This document shows positions 26,631 to 37,206 of a DNA stretch of 64,000 nt, piece after piece. The DNA is from Neisseria sp. DTU_2020_1000833_1_SI_GRL_NUU_006 (GTDB lineage Bacteria; Pseudomonadota; Gammaproteobacteria; Burkholderiales; Neisseriaceae). Numbering within the stretch: position 1 is the stretch's first letter; each line of letters opens with the position of its first letter. The notes under the pieces were generated by a model. The model did no database searches and had not been told where the DNA came from. It saw only the letters and a list, made by a program, of their open reading frames with translations. The DNA lies in the NCBI GenBank assembly GCA_032388755.1, contig CP135593.1:496001-560000 (forward strand), in the 5' to 3' direction. Made by a program: the position numbers and the translations under genes.

Positions 26631-27671
26631 TCAACCGAACAGCCTGTTCACATCAGAGGCTTTTTTGCGGTAAGGCAGGCGGATGTCGACGCGGAAAATG
26701 CCGTCGAGTTGGCGGCTTTGGATTTTGGCATCGTTGTCGTACATCAGCGTCAGGCGTTCTTTGAGGTTGTGCAATGCCATCGAGTTGCCTTTGTGCGGTT
26801 TGGTGTTTTCACTGCTTTCGGGCGGGGTGTAGGGGTTTTCGATACGGATATAGATGGATGATTTGTTGAGCTTGGTAAACACGGTGATCATGCCGGGGCG
26901 GTGGGTCGACTCGACGCCGTGGAAGACCGCGTTTTCCAAAAGGGGTTGGAGCAGGAGGTGCGGCGTTTCCGCGTCATCGGGCGCCTGGTGCTGCCACATA
27001 ACCTGCACGCGCATATGACCCATACGGATTTGTTCGATGGCGATGTATTCGCGAGCCCATTCGATTTCTTGTCCTAAAGAGCTGCTTTGGCTGCCGTCGC
27101 GCAGTTGGGCGCGGAAGAGGTTGGCGAGGTTTTCCAACAGGGTTTCCGCATCATACGGGCGCAGGCGGATGAGGCTGATGGCGGCATTGAGGCTGTTGAA
27201 CAGGAAATGCGGGCGGATACGGGCGGTCAGCGCGCTGAGGCGGGCTTCGGAAACCGAAGGTGCAAGGCCGTTGCGGCGGGAACCTTCGTAATACATCAAT
27301 CCGAGCAGGAACAGGTTGAACAGGAAAAAATGTTGCGAGAGCGTTCTGCCGTGTGTTTTCAGAATAAAGAAATCGACGATTGCAAATATCGATAAGTTCA
27401 AAAAATAGGTAATAATGACGCCGTAGGGCGATGTTTTGATGGCAGGGGTGAAGATATTGACGAAATAGGCTTTGATCAAAATACCCAAAAATACGGGGAA
27501 AATCCATTTGGAGTGATGGTAAATTTCTGCGGAATAGGAGAGTGAGGAATCGCTGATTAAGGGCAGAAAAAACAGACTGCCCAAGACAATAATCAAAAGG
27601 CGCACGACTGTCGCGGAATTGCGCAGGTCGGGGGCGGCGAATGTATTGTTGATTTGACGTATAATAGACAT
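26631..27671 (-). CDS. LytS/AlgZ-type sensor histidine kinase
   Basis: The 346 residues begin with about four membrane segments (VVRLLIIVLGSLFFLPLI, WIFPVFLGILIKAYF, GVIITYFLNLSIFAIVDFF, FFLFNLFLLGLMYY). A His_kinase domain with the IRPHFLFNSLNAAISLIR motif (phospho-acceptor His) and an HATPase end with LLLQPLLENAVFHGVE follow. This is the LytS/YehU/AlgZ class, which normally pairs with a LytTR-domain regulator. No regulator gene is adjacent; the neighbour argH is divergent. Confidence 0.9.
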   Translation of the reverse strand: MSIIRQINNTFAAPDLRNSATVVRLLIIVLGSLFFLPLISDSSLSYSAEIYHHSKWIFPVFLGILIKAYFVNIFTPAIKTSPYGVIITYFLNLSIFAIVDFFILKTHGRTLSQHFFLFNLFLLGLMYYEGSRRNGLAPSVSEARLSALTARIRPHFLFNSLNAAISLIRLRPYDAETLLENLANLFRAQLRDGSQSSSLGQEIEWAREYIAIEQIRMGHMRVQVMWQHQAPDDAETPHLLLQPLLENAVFHGVESTHRPGMITVFTKLNKSSIYIRIENPYTPPESSENTKPHKGNSMALHNLKERLTLMYDNDAKIQSRQLDGIFRVDIRLPYRKKASDVNRLFG

Positions 27672-27748
27672 AAAATTTCCAACCGTTTTCTTTTAATGCG
27701 TTTATACGAGCCTTATTGGCTCTGTTATTTTATCTGAAGGACGAAACC

Positions 27749-29128
27749 ATGAGTAAGGACAAAACCTGGTCGGGCCGTTTTAACGAGCCTGTTTCCGAGC
27801 TGGTGAAAAAATACACCGGTTCGATCGATTTCGACAAACGGCTTGCCGAGTGGGACATTCAGGGTTCGCTGGCGCACGCGCAAATGCTTGTTCAATCAGG
27901 TGTTTTGAGTGAAGAAGATTTGGCGGCGATCCGTCGGGGAATGGCGGAGATTATAGCAGAAATCAAGGACGGTACTATTTCTTGGTCGCTGGATTTGGAA
28001 GACGTTCACATGAACATCGAACGCCGCCTGACCGAAAAAATCGGCGATGCCGGCAAACGCCTGCATACCGGCCGCAGCCGCAACGACCAAGTCGCCACCG
28101 ACATCCGCCTGTGGCTGCGCGACCAGATTACCGTCATTCAAGACCTGATTCGGAGCCTGCAAACGTCCTTGGTAGATTTGGCGGAACAAAACGCCGAAAC
28201 CGTCATGCCCGGTTTCACCCATCTGCAAGTCGCCCAGCCCGTCAGTTTCGGACACCACATGCTCGCCTACGTCGAAATGCTCGGACGCGATTTCGAACGC
28301 ATGACCGACTGTCGCAAACGCGTCAACCGTATGCCGCTCGGTGCTGCCGCCCTTGCCGGTACGACTTATCCGATTCAGCGCGAAATCACCGCCGAATTGC
28401 TGGGTTTCGAACAAATCTGCCAAAACTCGCTCGATGCCGTATCCGACCGCGATTTTGCCGTCGAGTTCACCGCCGCCGCCTCGCTGATTATGGTTCACCT
28501 GAGCCGCCTGTCTGAAGAATTGATTTTGTGGATGAGTCCGCGTTTCGGCTTTATCGACATCGCCGACCGCTTCTGTACGGGTTCATCCATCATGCCGCAG
28601 AAGAAAAATCCTGATGTGCCCGAACTCGTGCGCGGCAAATCCGGCCGTGTCATCGGGCACCTTATCGGCTTGATTACCCTGATGAAATCGCAGCCCTTGG
28701 CGTACAACAAAGACAATCAGGAAGACAAAGAACCGCTATTTGACACCGCCGACACGCTCATCGACACCCTGCGGATTTACGCTGACATGATGCGCGGCGT
28801 GACCGTCAAACCCGACAATATGCGCGCCGCCGTGATGCAGGGCTTCGCCACCGCCACCGATTTGGCGGATTACTTGGTGAAAAAAGGCATGCCTTTCCGC
28901 GACAGCCACGAAGTCGTCGCCCAAGCCGTGCGCCATGCCGACCAAGCGGGCGTCGATTTGAGCGAACTGCCGCTCGAAGTCCTGCAAGGCTTCAGCAACC
29001 TGATTTCAGACGACGTGTACGGCGTACTGACACCCGAAGGTAGTCTGAACGCGCGCAACCACTTGGGCGGAACCGCGCCGGAGCAAGTCCGCTTCCAAGT
29101 GAAACGCTGGAGGGAATTGTTGGTTTAA
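27749..29128 (+). CDS. argH: Argininosuccinate lyase
   Basis: ArgH splits argininosuccinate to arginine and fumarate, the last step of arginine synthesis. The start at ATG 27749 (MSKDKTWSGRFNEP) follows GAAGGA and gives 459 residues; the more upstream in-frame start is unlikely. Signatures include HTGRSRNDQVATD, PGFTHLQVAQP and GSSIMPQKKNPDVPELVR with the catalytic Ser loop. Confidence 0.98.
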   Translation: MSKDKTWSGRFNEPVSELVKKYTGSIDFDKRLAEWDIQGSLAHAQMLVQSGVLSEEDLAAIRRGMAEIIAEIKDGTISWSLDLEDVHMNIERRLTEKIGDAGKRLHTGRSRNDQVATDIRLWLRDQITVIQDLIRSLQTSLVDLAEQNAETVMPGFTHLQVAQPVSFGHHMLAYVEMLGRDFERMTDCRKRVNRMPLGAAALAGTTYPIQREITAELLGFEQICQNSLDAVSDRDFAVEFTAAASLIMVHLSRLSEELILWMSPRFGFIDIADRFCTGSSIMPQKKNPDVPELVRGKSGRVIGHLIGLITLMKSQPLAYNKDNQEDKEPLFDTADTLIDTLRIYADMMRGVTVKPDNMRAAVMQGFATATDLADYLVKKGMPFRDSHEVVAQAVRHADQAGVDLSELPLEVLQGFSNLISDDVYGVLTPEGSLNARNHLGGTAPEQVRFQVKRWRELLV

Positions 29129-29141
29129 AGAGAAATAGATA

Positions 29142-29187
29142 GAAAGGTCGTCTGAAAACCGAAAATAGGGCTTTCAAACGACCTTTT
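29142..29187. terminator. DUS-pair terminator after argH
   Basis: AAAGGTCGTCTGAAAACC faces the near-complement TTTCAAACGACCTTTT, with one base changed in the second DUS. Confidence 0.75.
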
Positions 29188-29353
29188 CTGGTGAAGTAAC
29201 TGATGAATAGTCAGATTTGCTTTTTAACATTATCCCCGTAAAATTCCGGGTCGTCGTAGAACTTTAACCATTGCCCGCATATTCGAAAAATAAGATATTT
29301 TCGGTGCATCTGTTTTCAGACGACCTCCTACATTATTCTCAGAAAGCCAAAAT

Positions 29354-30013
29354 ATGAATACCAAACAAAAAGTCATCGCCATAGACGGACCCAGTGCATC
29401 GGGGAAAGGCACAGTCGCTTCCCGCATCGCTCAGGCTTTAGGGTTCGATTATCTGGACTCCGGCGCGTTATACCGCCTGACCGCGCTGTATGCGAAGAAA
29501 CGGGATGTGGAATGGAACGATGAAGAGGCGGTTGCCGCGCTGGCAGAAAATCTGCCCGCCCGCTTTGAAGGCACTCAGGTCTTTTTGGATGATGAAGACG
29601 TTTCGGGACAAATCCGCAGCGAAGCCATCGGCATGGGCGCTTCTGCAGTGGCGCAGTTGCCAAAAGTGCGTGCCGCGCTTTTGCAGCGGCAGCGTGATTT
29701 TCTAACGGGAAAAGGTTTGGTCGCCGACGGGCGCGATATGGGTTCGGTTGTTTTCCCCGATGCGGCGTTAAAGGTTTTTCTGACCGCAGGTGCGAAAATA
29801 CGGGCGGAACGCCGCGCCAAACAAATCGGCATTCCATGCGAAGGCTTGGAATTTGAACGGATTTTGTCGGACATCGAGGCACGCGATGAAGCGGACCGCC
29901 GCCGCAGCGTCGCGCCCTTAAAGCAGCTTCCCGATGCGGAACTTTTGGATACGAGCGGGCTGAGTATCGAAGAAGCTGTAAAAAAAGTGCTTGATTGGTA
30001 TCATAAAGTTTGA
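29354..30013 (+). CDS. cmk: Cytidylate kinase
   Basis: Cmk phosphorylates CMP and dCMP. The 219 residues contain the P-loop GPSASGKGTVASRIA, the YLDSGALYRLTAL motif, GRDMGSVVFPDAALK and the lid region EARDEADRRRSVAPL. It lies upstream of rpsA, the arrangement found in many proteobacteria (cmk-rpsA-ihfB). Confidence 0.98.
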   Translation: MNTKQKVIAIDGPSASGKGTVASRIAQALGFDYLDSGALYRLTALYAKKRDVEWNDEEAVAALAENLPARFEGTQVFLDDEDVSGQIRSEAIGMGASAVAQLPKVRAALLQRQRDFLTGKGLVADGRDMGSVVFPDAALKVFLTAGAKIRAERRAKQIGIPCEGLEFERILSDIEARDEADRRRSVAPLKQLPDAELLDTSGLSIEEAVKKVLDWYHKV

Positions 30014-30039
30014 AATTTAGGGTATAATCCCTGCGTTTT

Positions 30040-30081
30040 GTTTCAGACGACCTTTGGAGCATCCGAAGGTCGTCTGAAATA
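30040..30081. repeat. Inverted DUS pair between cmk and rpsA
   Basis: TTTCAGACGACCT and AGGTCGTCTGAAA face away from each other around a short loop. Because rpsA normally shares transcripts with cmk, this hairpin may reduce read-through. Confidence 0.6.
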
Positions 30082-30168
30082 TTTATTTTCAAAGCCTGCC
30101 GTGCCAAGGGCGGCAGGCATTCTCCAACCTACCCCGCACCCCTTGGCGGTGTACCGAAAAGAGTATAT

Positions 30169-31854
<1,686 letters not shown>

Positions 31855-31864
31855 GGTTGCAGAC

Positions 31865-32179
31865 ATGACGAAGTCTGAATTAATGGTTCGTTTGGCAGAA
31901 GTTTTTGCCGAGAAAAACGGTAACCAATTGCTGGCAAAAGACGTCGAATACAGCGTAAAGGTTTTGGTTGACACCATGACCCGCTCGCTGGCTCGCGGTC
32001 AGCGTATTGAAATCCGTGGTTTCGGCAGCTTCGATTTGAACCATCGCCCGGCCCGTATCGGCCGCAACCCCAAAACCGGCGAACGTGTGGAAGTGCCTGA
32101 AAAACACGTCCCTCACTTCAAGCCCGGTAAGGAATTGCGTGAACGTGTGGACTTGGCTTTACAAGAAAATGCCAACTAA
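31865..32179 (+). CDS. ihfB: Integration host factor subunit beta
   Basis: IHF is a DNA-bending heterodimer used in replication, recombination and transcription, including pilus gene promoters in Neisseria. The 104 residues contain the HU/IHF body and the DNA-clasp arm GSFDLNHRPARIGRNPKTGE. It follows rpsA by ten bases and is co-transcribed. A GC-rich terminator follows. Confidence 0.97.
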   Translation: MTKSELMVRLAEVFAEKNGNQLLAKDVEYSVKVLVDTMTRSLARGQRIEIRGFGSFDLNHRPARIGRNPKTGERVEVPEKHVPHFKPGKELRERVDLALQENAN

Positions 32180-32193
32180 ACCTGAGTAAACGA

Positions 32194-32219
32194 ACGCCGC
32201 AGAAATGCGGCGTTTTTGT
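32194..32219 (+). terminator. ihfB terminator
   Basis: ACGCCGCA pairs with TGCGGCGT around GAAA-like bases, followed by TTTTTG, just after the ihfB stop. Confidence 0.85.
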
Positions 32220-32342
32220 TGTCTGAAAATATGGTTCTCTATTGTTTTCGTAATTTGGGTGGGATTTGTAATGGAAAATTCATAGGGGCGTCTGAAATCA
32301 TCTATAATACGTTTCTTTTAATGATTGCCCGTTGATAAAACG

Positions 32343-32499
32343 TATAGTGGATTAACTTTAAATCAGGACAAGGCGACGAAGCCGCAGATAGTACAGATAG
32401 TACGGAACTGATTCACTTGGTGCTTCAGCACCTTAGAGAATCGTTCTCTTTGAGCTAAGGCGAGGCAACGCCGTACTGGTTTAAAGTTAATCCACTATA
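32343..32499. repeat. Correia element (CREE), full-length form
   Basis: The element is 157 bp and bounded by TATAGTGGATTAACTTTAAA and its inverse. The interior holds the characteristic phrases CAAGGCGACGAAGCCGC and GAGAATCGTTCTCTTTGAGC. Such elements can carry promoters and RNase III sites. It lies 35 bases before zapE and may alter its expression. Confidence 0.95.
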
Positions 32500-32533
32500 A
32501 TTGTCAAACCCAAAAACATAATAAAGGTCAGAT

Positions 32534-33670
32534 ATGAGTGATAGAGGTCAACTGTTTGTCGCCCCTCCGTTTGAAAACCACAGCCCGCTGACTTGGTATC
32601 AGGCGGCAGCTGAACAACCGAATTTCATCCGCGATGAAGCACAGGCGCGGGCGATTGAATATTTGGATCGTTTGTGGACGGAACTGATGATGTTCAAACG
32701 CAAACGCAATCGTTTCCTAGGGCGCAGCCTGCGCTCTCCCCAAGTACCGAAAGGTCTGTATTTTTACGGCGGCGTGGGTCGCGGCAAAAGTTTCTTGATG
32801 GATGCTTTTTTCGGCTGTTTGCCATACCGCCGCAAACGCCGTGTCCACTTTCATGCCTTTATGGCGGAAATCCATAAGCGTTTGAAAGACTTGAAAAGTG
32901 AAGCCAACCCTTTAAAAGCAGTTGCTGCTGAGATTGCCAAAGAGACCCGCGTATTGTGTTTTGACGAATTTCACGTCAGCGATATTGCAGATGCGATGAT
33001 TTTGGGTCGCCTGCTGGAAAACTTGTTGAGCGAAGGTGTGGTTTTGGTGGCAACTTCCAACTATGCTCCGTCCGAGCTTTATCCCCAAGGTCAAAACAGA
33101 AGCAGCTTTCTGCCGACCATCGCGCTGATTGAATCCAGTCTGACCGTCTTAAATGTTGACGGGGGGGAAGACTACCGTCTGCGTACTTTACGTCCTGCCG
33201 AGATTTTCTTCGTTCCCAACAATGAAGAAAACGAGCAGAAACTGGCTGCTTTATTTAAAGAAATGGCGGGAATTGCTGAATTGAATCCCGGTGTCAGCGT
33301 AATACACGGGCGCGAAATTCCGCACAAAGCCCAATCCGACCGCGCCATTTGGTTCGATTTCCGCGCTTTATGTTTTGGTCCGCGTTCGCAAGCCGATTAC
33401 CTCTATTTGGCCGAACATTATGAAATGGTGTTCGTATCAGGATTGGAACGTCTGACGCCGCAGGAAAAAGCCGAAGCGCGCCGCCTTACATGGCTGATTG
33501 ACGTATTGTACGATTTCCGAGTAAAACTCTGTGCCACCAGCGCGGTAAGCGTAAACGATATTTATGTCGAAGGCGATTTCGCCGAAGAATTTACCCGTAC
33601 TGCCAGCCGTATGGTGGAAATGCAATCGGAAGTTTATTTGGAGCAACCGCATCTGACGTTAAAAAAATAA
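32534..33670 (+). CDS. zapE: AFG1-family ATPase, cell-division protein ZapE
   Basis: ZapE is an ATPase that associates with the divisome. The 378 residues include a Walker A (YFYGGVGRGKSFLMDAF), a Walker B (ETRVLCFDEFHVSD) and sensor-1 (VLVATSNYAPSELYP). The length is typical. Its start is 35 bases from a Correia element, so its native promoter may have been replaced or modified. Confidence 0.93.
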   Translation: MSDRGQLFVAPPFENHSPLTWYQAAAEQPNFIRDEAQARAIEYLDRLWTELMMFKRKRNRFLGRSLRSPQVPKGLYFYGGVGRGKSFLMDAFFGCLPYRRKRRVHFHAFMAEIHKRLKDLKSEANPLKAVAAEIAKETRVLCFDEFHVSDIADAMILGRLLENLLSEGVVLVATSNYAPSELYPQGQNRSSFLPTIALIESSLTVLNVDGGEDYRLRTLRPAEIFFVPNNEENEQKLAALFKEMAGIAELNPGVSVIHGREIPHKAQSDRAIWFDFRALCFGPRSQADYLYLAEHYEMVFVSGLERLTPQEKAEARRLTWLIDVLYDFRVKLCATSAVSVNDIYVEGDFAEEFTRTASRMVEMQSEVYLEQPHLTLKK

Positions 33671-33788
33671 GATTCAGGAGAAGAAAAAAGAGTGGCTTTC
33701 CCCAAAGTATACTGAAATTTGATAAAATAGTAGTTCATTTTCCCCAACCTCAGACTATTGCACAACGCAATAAAAACAAGGACATAAT

Positions 33789-34214
33789 ATGGCTATTGAG
33801 CGCACGATCTCCATCGTTAAACCCGATGCTGTAGGTAAAAATGTAATCGGCAAAATTTACAGCCGTTTTGAAGACAACGGACTGCGTATTGTCGCCGCCA
33901 AAATGAAGCACCTCAGCGTGCGCGAAGCCCAAGAGTTTTATGCTGTCCATAAAGAGCGTCCTTTTTACGACAGCTTGGTTGCCTTTATGACCAGCGGTCC
34001 TGTCATGATTCAGGTGTTGGAAGGTGAAAATGCCGTTGCAAAAAACCGTGAACTGATGGGCGCGACCAACCCTGCGGAAGCCGCTCCCGGTACGATACGT
34101 GCCGATTTTGCCGAATCTCTCAGCGTAAACGCCGTACATGGTTCTGACAGTCTGGAAAACGCAGCAATCGAGATTGCCTACTTCTTTAGCCAAAGCGAAA
34201 TCTGCCCGCGTTAA
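33789..34214 (+). CDS. ndk: Nucleoside diphosphate kinase
   Basis: Ndk balances nucleoside triphosphate pools. The 141 residues contain the phospho-His motif NAVHGSDS (catalytic His), the nucleotide contact TISIVKPDAV and the Kpn loop region GATNPAEAAPGTIR. All functional residues are present. Confidence 0.98.
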   Translation: MAIERTISIVKPDAVGKNVIGKIYSRFEDNGLRIVAAKMKHLSVREAQEFYAVHKERPFYDSLVAFMTSGPVMIQVLEGENAVAKNRELMGATNPAEAAPGTIRADFAESLSVNAVHGSDSLENAAIEIAYFFSQSEICPR

Positions 34215-34288
34215 CGATAGATGCCGTTCGAACGTCCGACCGGTTCGGGCGTTTGGACGGTTTTGTCGATATTGTTTGTCTCAATCTA

Positions 34289-34328
34289 TTTTCAGACGAC
34301 CTTTCTCAAATGGGGGTCGTCTGAAAAT
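34289..34328. repeat. Inverted DUS pair after ndk
   Basis: TTTTCAGACGACC and GGTCGTCTGAAAA face each other around a short loop. The rest of the ndk-rlmN gap shows no gene. Confidence 0.7.
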
Positions 34329-34474
34329 ATGATAGAAGAAGCTTGGAAATAAAAGCTGTTTGCTCAACAAGATTCAGTGCATGTTCAAACCCACTATGTA
34401 ACGCCCTAATCCGCCGGATTCGCAAGATTTATCAAGACAGCCTTTATTAAAAGCTTTACCAAGAAATAAACCAC

Positions 34475-35569
34475 ATGAAAACCAATCTGCTGAATTACGA
34501 TTTAAACGGACTGACCCATCATTTTGCCGAGATGGGCGAAAAACCGTTCCGCGCCAAACAAGTCATGCGCTGGATCCACCAAGCCGGTGCGCAAAGTTTC
34601 GATGAAATGACCGATTTGGCAAAATCCCTACGCCTGAAACTCAACGAACAGGCAAGCGTGGATGTGCCTAAACTAATGATGGCGCAAGAATCCGCCGATG
34701 GGACGCGCAAATGGCTGTTGGATGTAGGAACGGGCAACGGCGTGGAAACAGTGTTTATCCCCGAAGCAGAACGCGGTACGTTGTGTATTTCCTCGCAAGT
34801 CGGCTGCGCATTGGAATGCACCTTCTGCTCTACCGGCCGCCAAGGTTTCAACCGTAATCTGACCGCTGCCGAAATCATTGGGCAACTGTGGTGGGCAAAT
34901 AAAGCAATGGGCGTTACGCCGAAAAACGAACGCGTGATTTCCAATGTAGTCATGATGGGCATGGGCGAGCCAATGGCGAACTTTGATAATGTCGTTACTG
35001 CGCTGAGCATTATGCTGGACGATCATGGCTACGGCCTCAGCCGCCGCCGCGTTACCGTTTCTACATCGGGTATGGTGCCGCAAATGGACAGGCTGCGCGA
35101 TGCGATGCCTGTTGCGCTGGCAGTATCCCTTCATGCTTCCAACGACGAAGTACGCGATCAAATCGTTCCGCTGAATAAAAAATATCCGTTGAAAGAGTTG
35201 ATGGCGGCATGCCAACGCTATTTGGTCAAAGCACCAAGAGATTTCATTACTTTTGAATACGTTATGTTGGACGGAATCAATGACAAAGCGCAACATGCGC
35301 GCGAACTGATTGAGCTGGTAAAAGACGTACCGTGCAAATTCAATCTGATTCCGTTCAATCCTTTCCCCAATTCCGGCTACGAACGCTCTACCAATGAAAA
35401 TATCCGCGTTTTCCGCGATATTTTGCAGCAGGCAGGATTCGTGGTAACCGTCCGCAAAACACGTGGCGACGATATTGACGCAGCTTGCGGTCAATTGGCA
35501 GGACAAGTACAAGATAAAACACGCCGCCAACAAAAATGGCAGCAGATTTTGGTTGAACAACAGAGCTGA
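34475..35569 (+). CDS. rlmN: Dual-specificity 23S rRNA/tRNA methyltransferase RlmN
   Basis: RlmN is a radical-SAM enzyme that methylates C2 of A2503 in 23S rRNA and A37 in tRNAs. The 364 residues contain the cluster motif GCALECTFCSTGRQGFNR (CxxxCxxC), the SAM block MGMGEPMANFDNV, and a catalytic Cys near the C-terminus (IDAACGQL). It heads the rlmN-pilW-rodZ-ispG operon. Confidence 0.98.
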   Translation: MKTNLLNYDLNGLTHHFAEMGEKPFRAKQVMRWIHQAGAQSFDEMTDLAKSLRLKLNEQASVDVPKLMMAQESADGTRKWLLDVGTGNGVETVFIPEAERGTLCISSQVGCALECTFCSTGRQGFNRNLTAAEIIGQLWWANKAMGVTPKNERVISNVVMMGMGEPMANFDNVVTALSIMLDDHGYGLSRRRVTVSTSGMVPQMDRLRDAMPVALAVSLHASNDEVRDQIVPLNKKYPLKELMAACQRYLVKAPRDFITFEYVMLDGINDKAQHARELIELVKDVPCKFNLIPFNPFPNSGYERSTNENIRVFRDILQQAGFVVTVRKTRGDDIDAACGQLAGQVQDKTRRQQKWQQILVEQQS

Positions 35570-35571
35570 TT

Positions 35572-36327
35572 ATGAAACTGAACATTTGGCAACCCATTAT
35601 TTTAACTTTGGTTTTGGGCGCATGCGCCGGCCCGAAAGGTCCAAGCAGAGCGGAACGTGCGACACAGGTCGCCAATATCAAAACCCAGTTGGCTATCGAA
35701 TACATGCGCGGGGGCGATTACCGTCAAGCAACGGTCAGTATTGAAGAGGCATTGAAAGCGGACAGCAGCAATGAAGATGCATGGCTGGTTCGCGCACAAA
35801 TCTATCAATATCTCAAAGTGCGCGAAAAGGCGCAGGAAAGCTTCCAAAAAGCCCTATCCTTGAAACCTGACAATGCGGAAATCAACAATAACTACGGCTG
35901 GTTCTTGTGCAGCGAGATGAATAATCCTGCCCAGTCCATCAGTTATTTTGACAAAGCCCTGGCCGATCCGACTTATCCTTCTCCGTTTATCGCCAACCTC
36001 AACAAGGGCATTTGCAGCGCGAAGATGGGACAATATTCGCTGGCAGAAGCTTATCTCGAACGCTCTTTGGCTGCGCAACCTCAATTCCCGCCTGCGTTTA
36101 AAGAATTGGCAAGGACCAAAATGCTGGCAGGCAATTTAAACGAAGCGGACTATTATTTCCGTCAATACCAAAGCAAAGTCGATGTCTTGCAGGCAGATGA
36201 TTTGCTGCTGGGTTGGAAATTGGCGACTGCTTTGGGCAATAGCCAGGCAGCCTACGAATACGAAGCCCAGCTAAGGGCAAACTTCCCCTACTCGGAACAA
36301 TTACAGGCGGCAACCACAGGTAAGTAA
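35572..36327 (+). CDS. pilW: Type IV pilus biogenesis/stability lipoprotein PilW (PilF)
   Basis: PilW is an outer-membrane lipoprotein needed for assembly or stability of type IV pili and their secretin. The 251 residues start with a lipoprotein signal (ILTLVLGACAG) and fold into about six TPR repeats (examples: AIEYMRGGDYRQATVSIEEA, NNYGWFLCSEMNNPAQSISY). It lies two bases after rlmN and is followed at once by rodZ. Pili also drive DNA uptake, which uses the many DUS in this genome. Confidence 0.94.
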   Translation: MKLNIWQPIILTLVLGACAGPKGPSRAERATQVANIKTQLAIEYMRGGDYRQATVSIEEALKADSSNEDAWLVRAQIYQYLKVREKAQESFQKALSLKPDNAEINNNYGWFLCSEMNNPAQSISYFDKALADPTYPSPFIANLNKGICSAKMGQYSLAEAYLERSLAAQPQFPPAFKELARTKMLAGNLNEADYYFRQYQSKVDVLQADDLLLGWKLATALGNSQAAYEYEAQLRANFPYSEQLQAATTGK

Positions 36328-36331
36328 CCAC

Positions 36332-37204
36332 ATGGAAAATCAAAAGAAAAACGAATACGACATTCAAACTGCCCAATCATTGGGAGATGAGCTGAGACAA
36401 CTCAGACAAAAATCAGGTTGGGATATTGACGAAGTAGCGCGACGGTTGAAACTGTCTGCCGAACAAATTGAAGCGCTCGAAAAAGGAGACTATTCTTTCT
36501 TTTCAGGATTGGTCTTCGTTATGGGCTATCTGCGTTCTTATGCCCGTCTGTTGAAAATCGATGAAACAACCATTACGGGTCGTCTGAAAGCCATTTCCGC
36601 GCCGGAAGAAGACCATGTCTATCTGGTAGACCGCAAACAAAATACCGGCTTAAACTACCAAGATGGTGAAAAAGTCGGTTTTCCCAAATGGGTTTTGGGC
36701 ATGGCGGCGCTCATCCTGCTTGGCGGCGGTATTTATGTTTGGCAAAGCAAGTCCAATCATGAAAACGAACAACAAGTCGCGCAAAACAGCGATGCAGTAC
36801 GCAACAGTATGCAGACGCCGGATTTGAAAAAAGAAAATGTTGCCGTTTCCAATATGGCAGAAAACGGCAAACAAGAAATATCCAATGCCGAAAAAGCAGC
36901 TTCAAGTGTCGCCGAATCCGAAGCAGCGGCATCTGAACCTGAAGTCAACGTCGATTCAGACGAGCTTTGGATTAAAGTCCAATACCGAAGCAATCTGATT
37001 ATCACCGACAAGAAAGGTACCATGATTTTCAGCCGGATCATTCCCGCAGGCAGTGAAAAACGCTTTAAAGGCGGGGCGCCTTACAACGTTTGGATCGGCA
37101 TTGCCGCAGGTGCGCAAGCCAATTACGGCGGAACGCCCATCCAGCTGATACAATACCGCGCCGCAGGTGAAAAATCCGCTTCATTTGTAGCAGGAAAAAA
37201 ATAA
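36332..37204 (+). CDS. RodZ-like helix-turn-helix membrane protein
   Basis: The 290 residues begin with an N-terminal Cro/C1-type helix-turn-helix (LRQLRQKSGWDIDEVARRLK, then SAEQIEALEKGDY), followed by a single membrane segment (PKWVLGMAALILLGGGIYVW, about 130-150). A low-complexity Ala/Glu/Ser linker leads to a periplasmic DUF4115 domain (WIKVQYRSNLIITDKKG). This is the RodZ layout; RodZ ties MreB to the membrane in rods. In cocci like Neisseria its role is less clear. Confidence 0.88.
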   Translation: MENQKKNEYDIQTAQSLGDELRQLRQKSGWDIDEVARRLKLSAEQIEALEKGDYSFFSGLVFVMGYLRSYARLLKIDETTITGRLKAISAPEEDHVYLVDRKQNTGLNYQDGEKVGFPKWVLGMAALILLGGGIYVWQSKSNHENEQQVAQNSDAVRNSMQTPDLKKENVAVSNMAENGKQEISNAEKAASSVAESEAAASEPEVNVDSDELWIKVQYRSNLIITDKKGTMIFSRIIPAGSEKRFKGGAPYNVWIGIAAGAQANYGGTPIQLIQYRAAGEKSASFVAGKK

Positions 37205-37206
37205 AG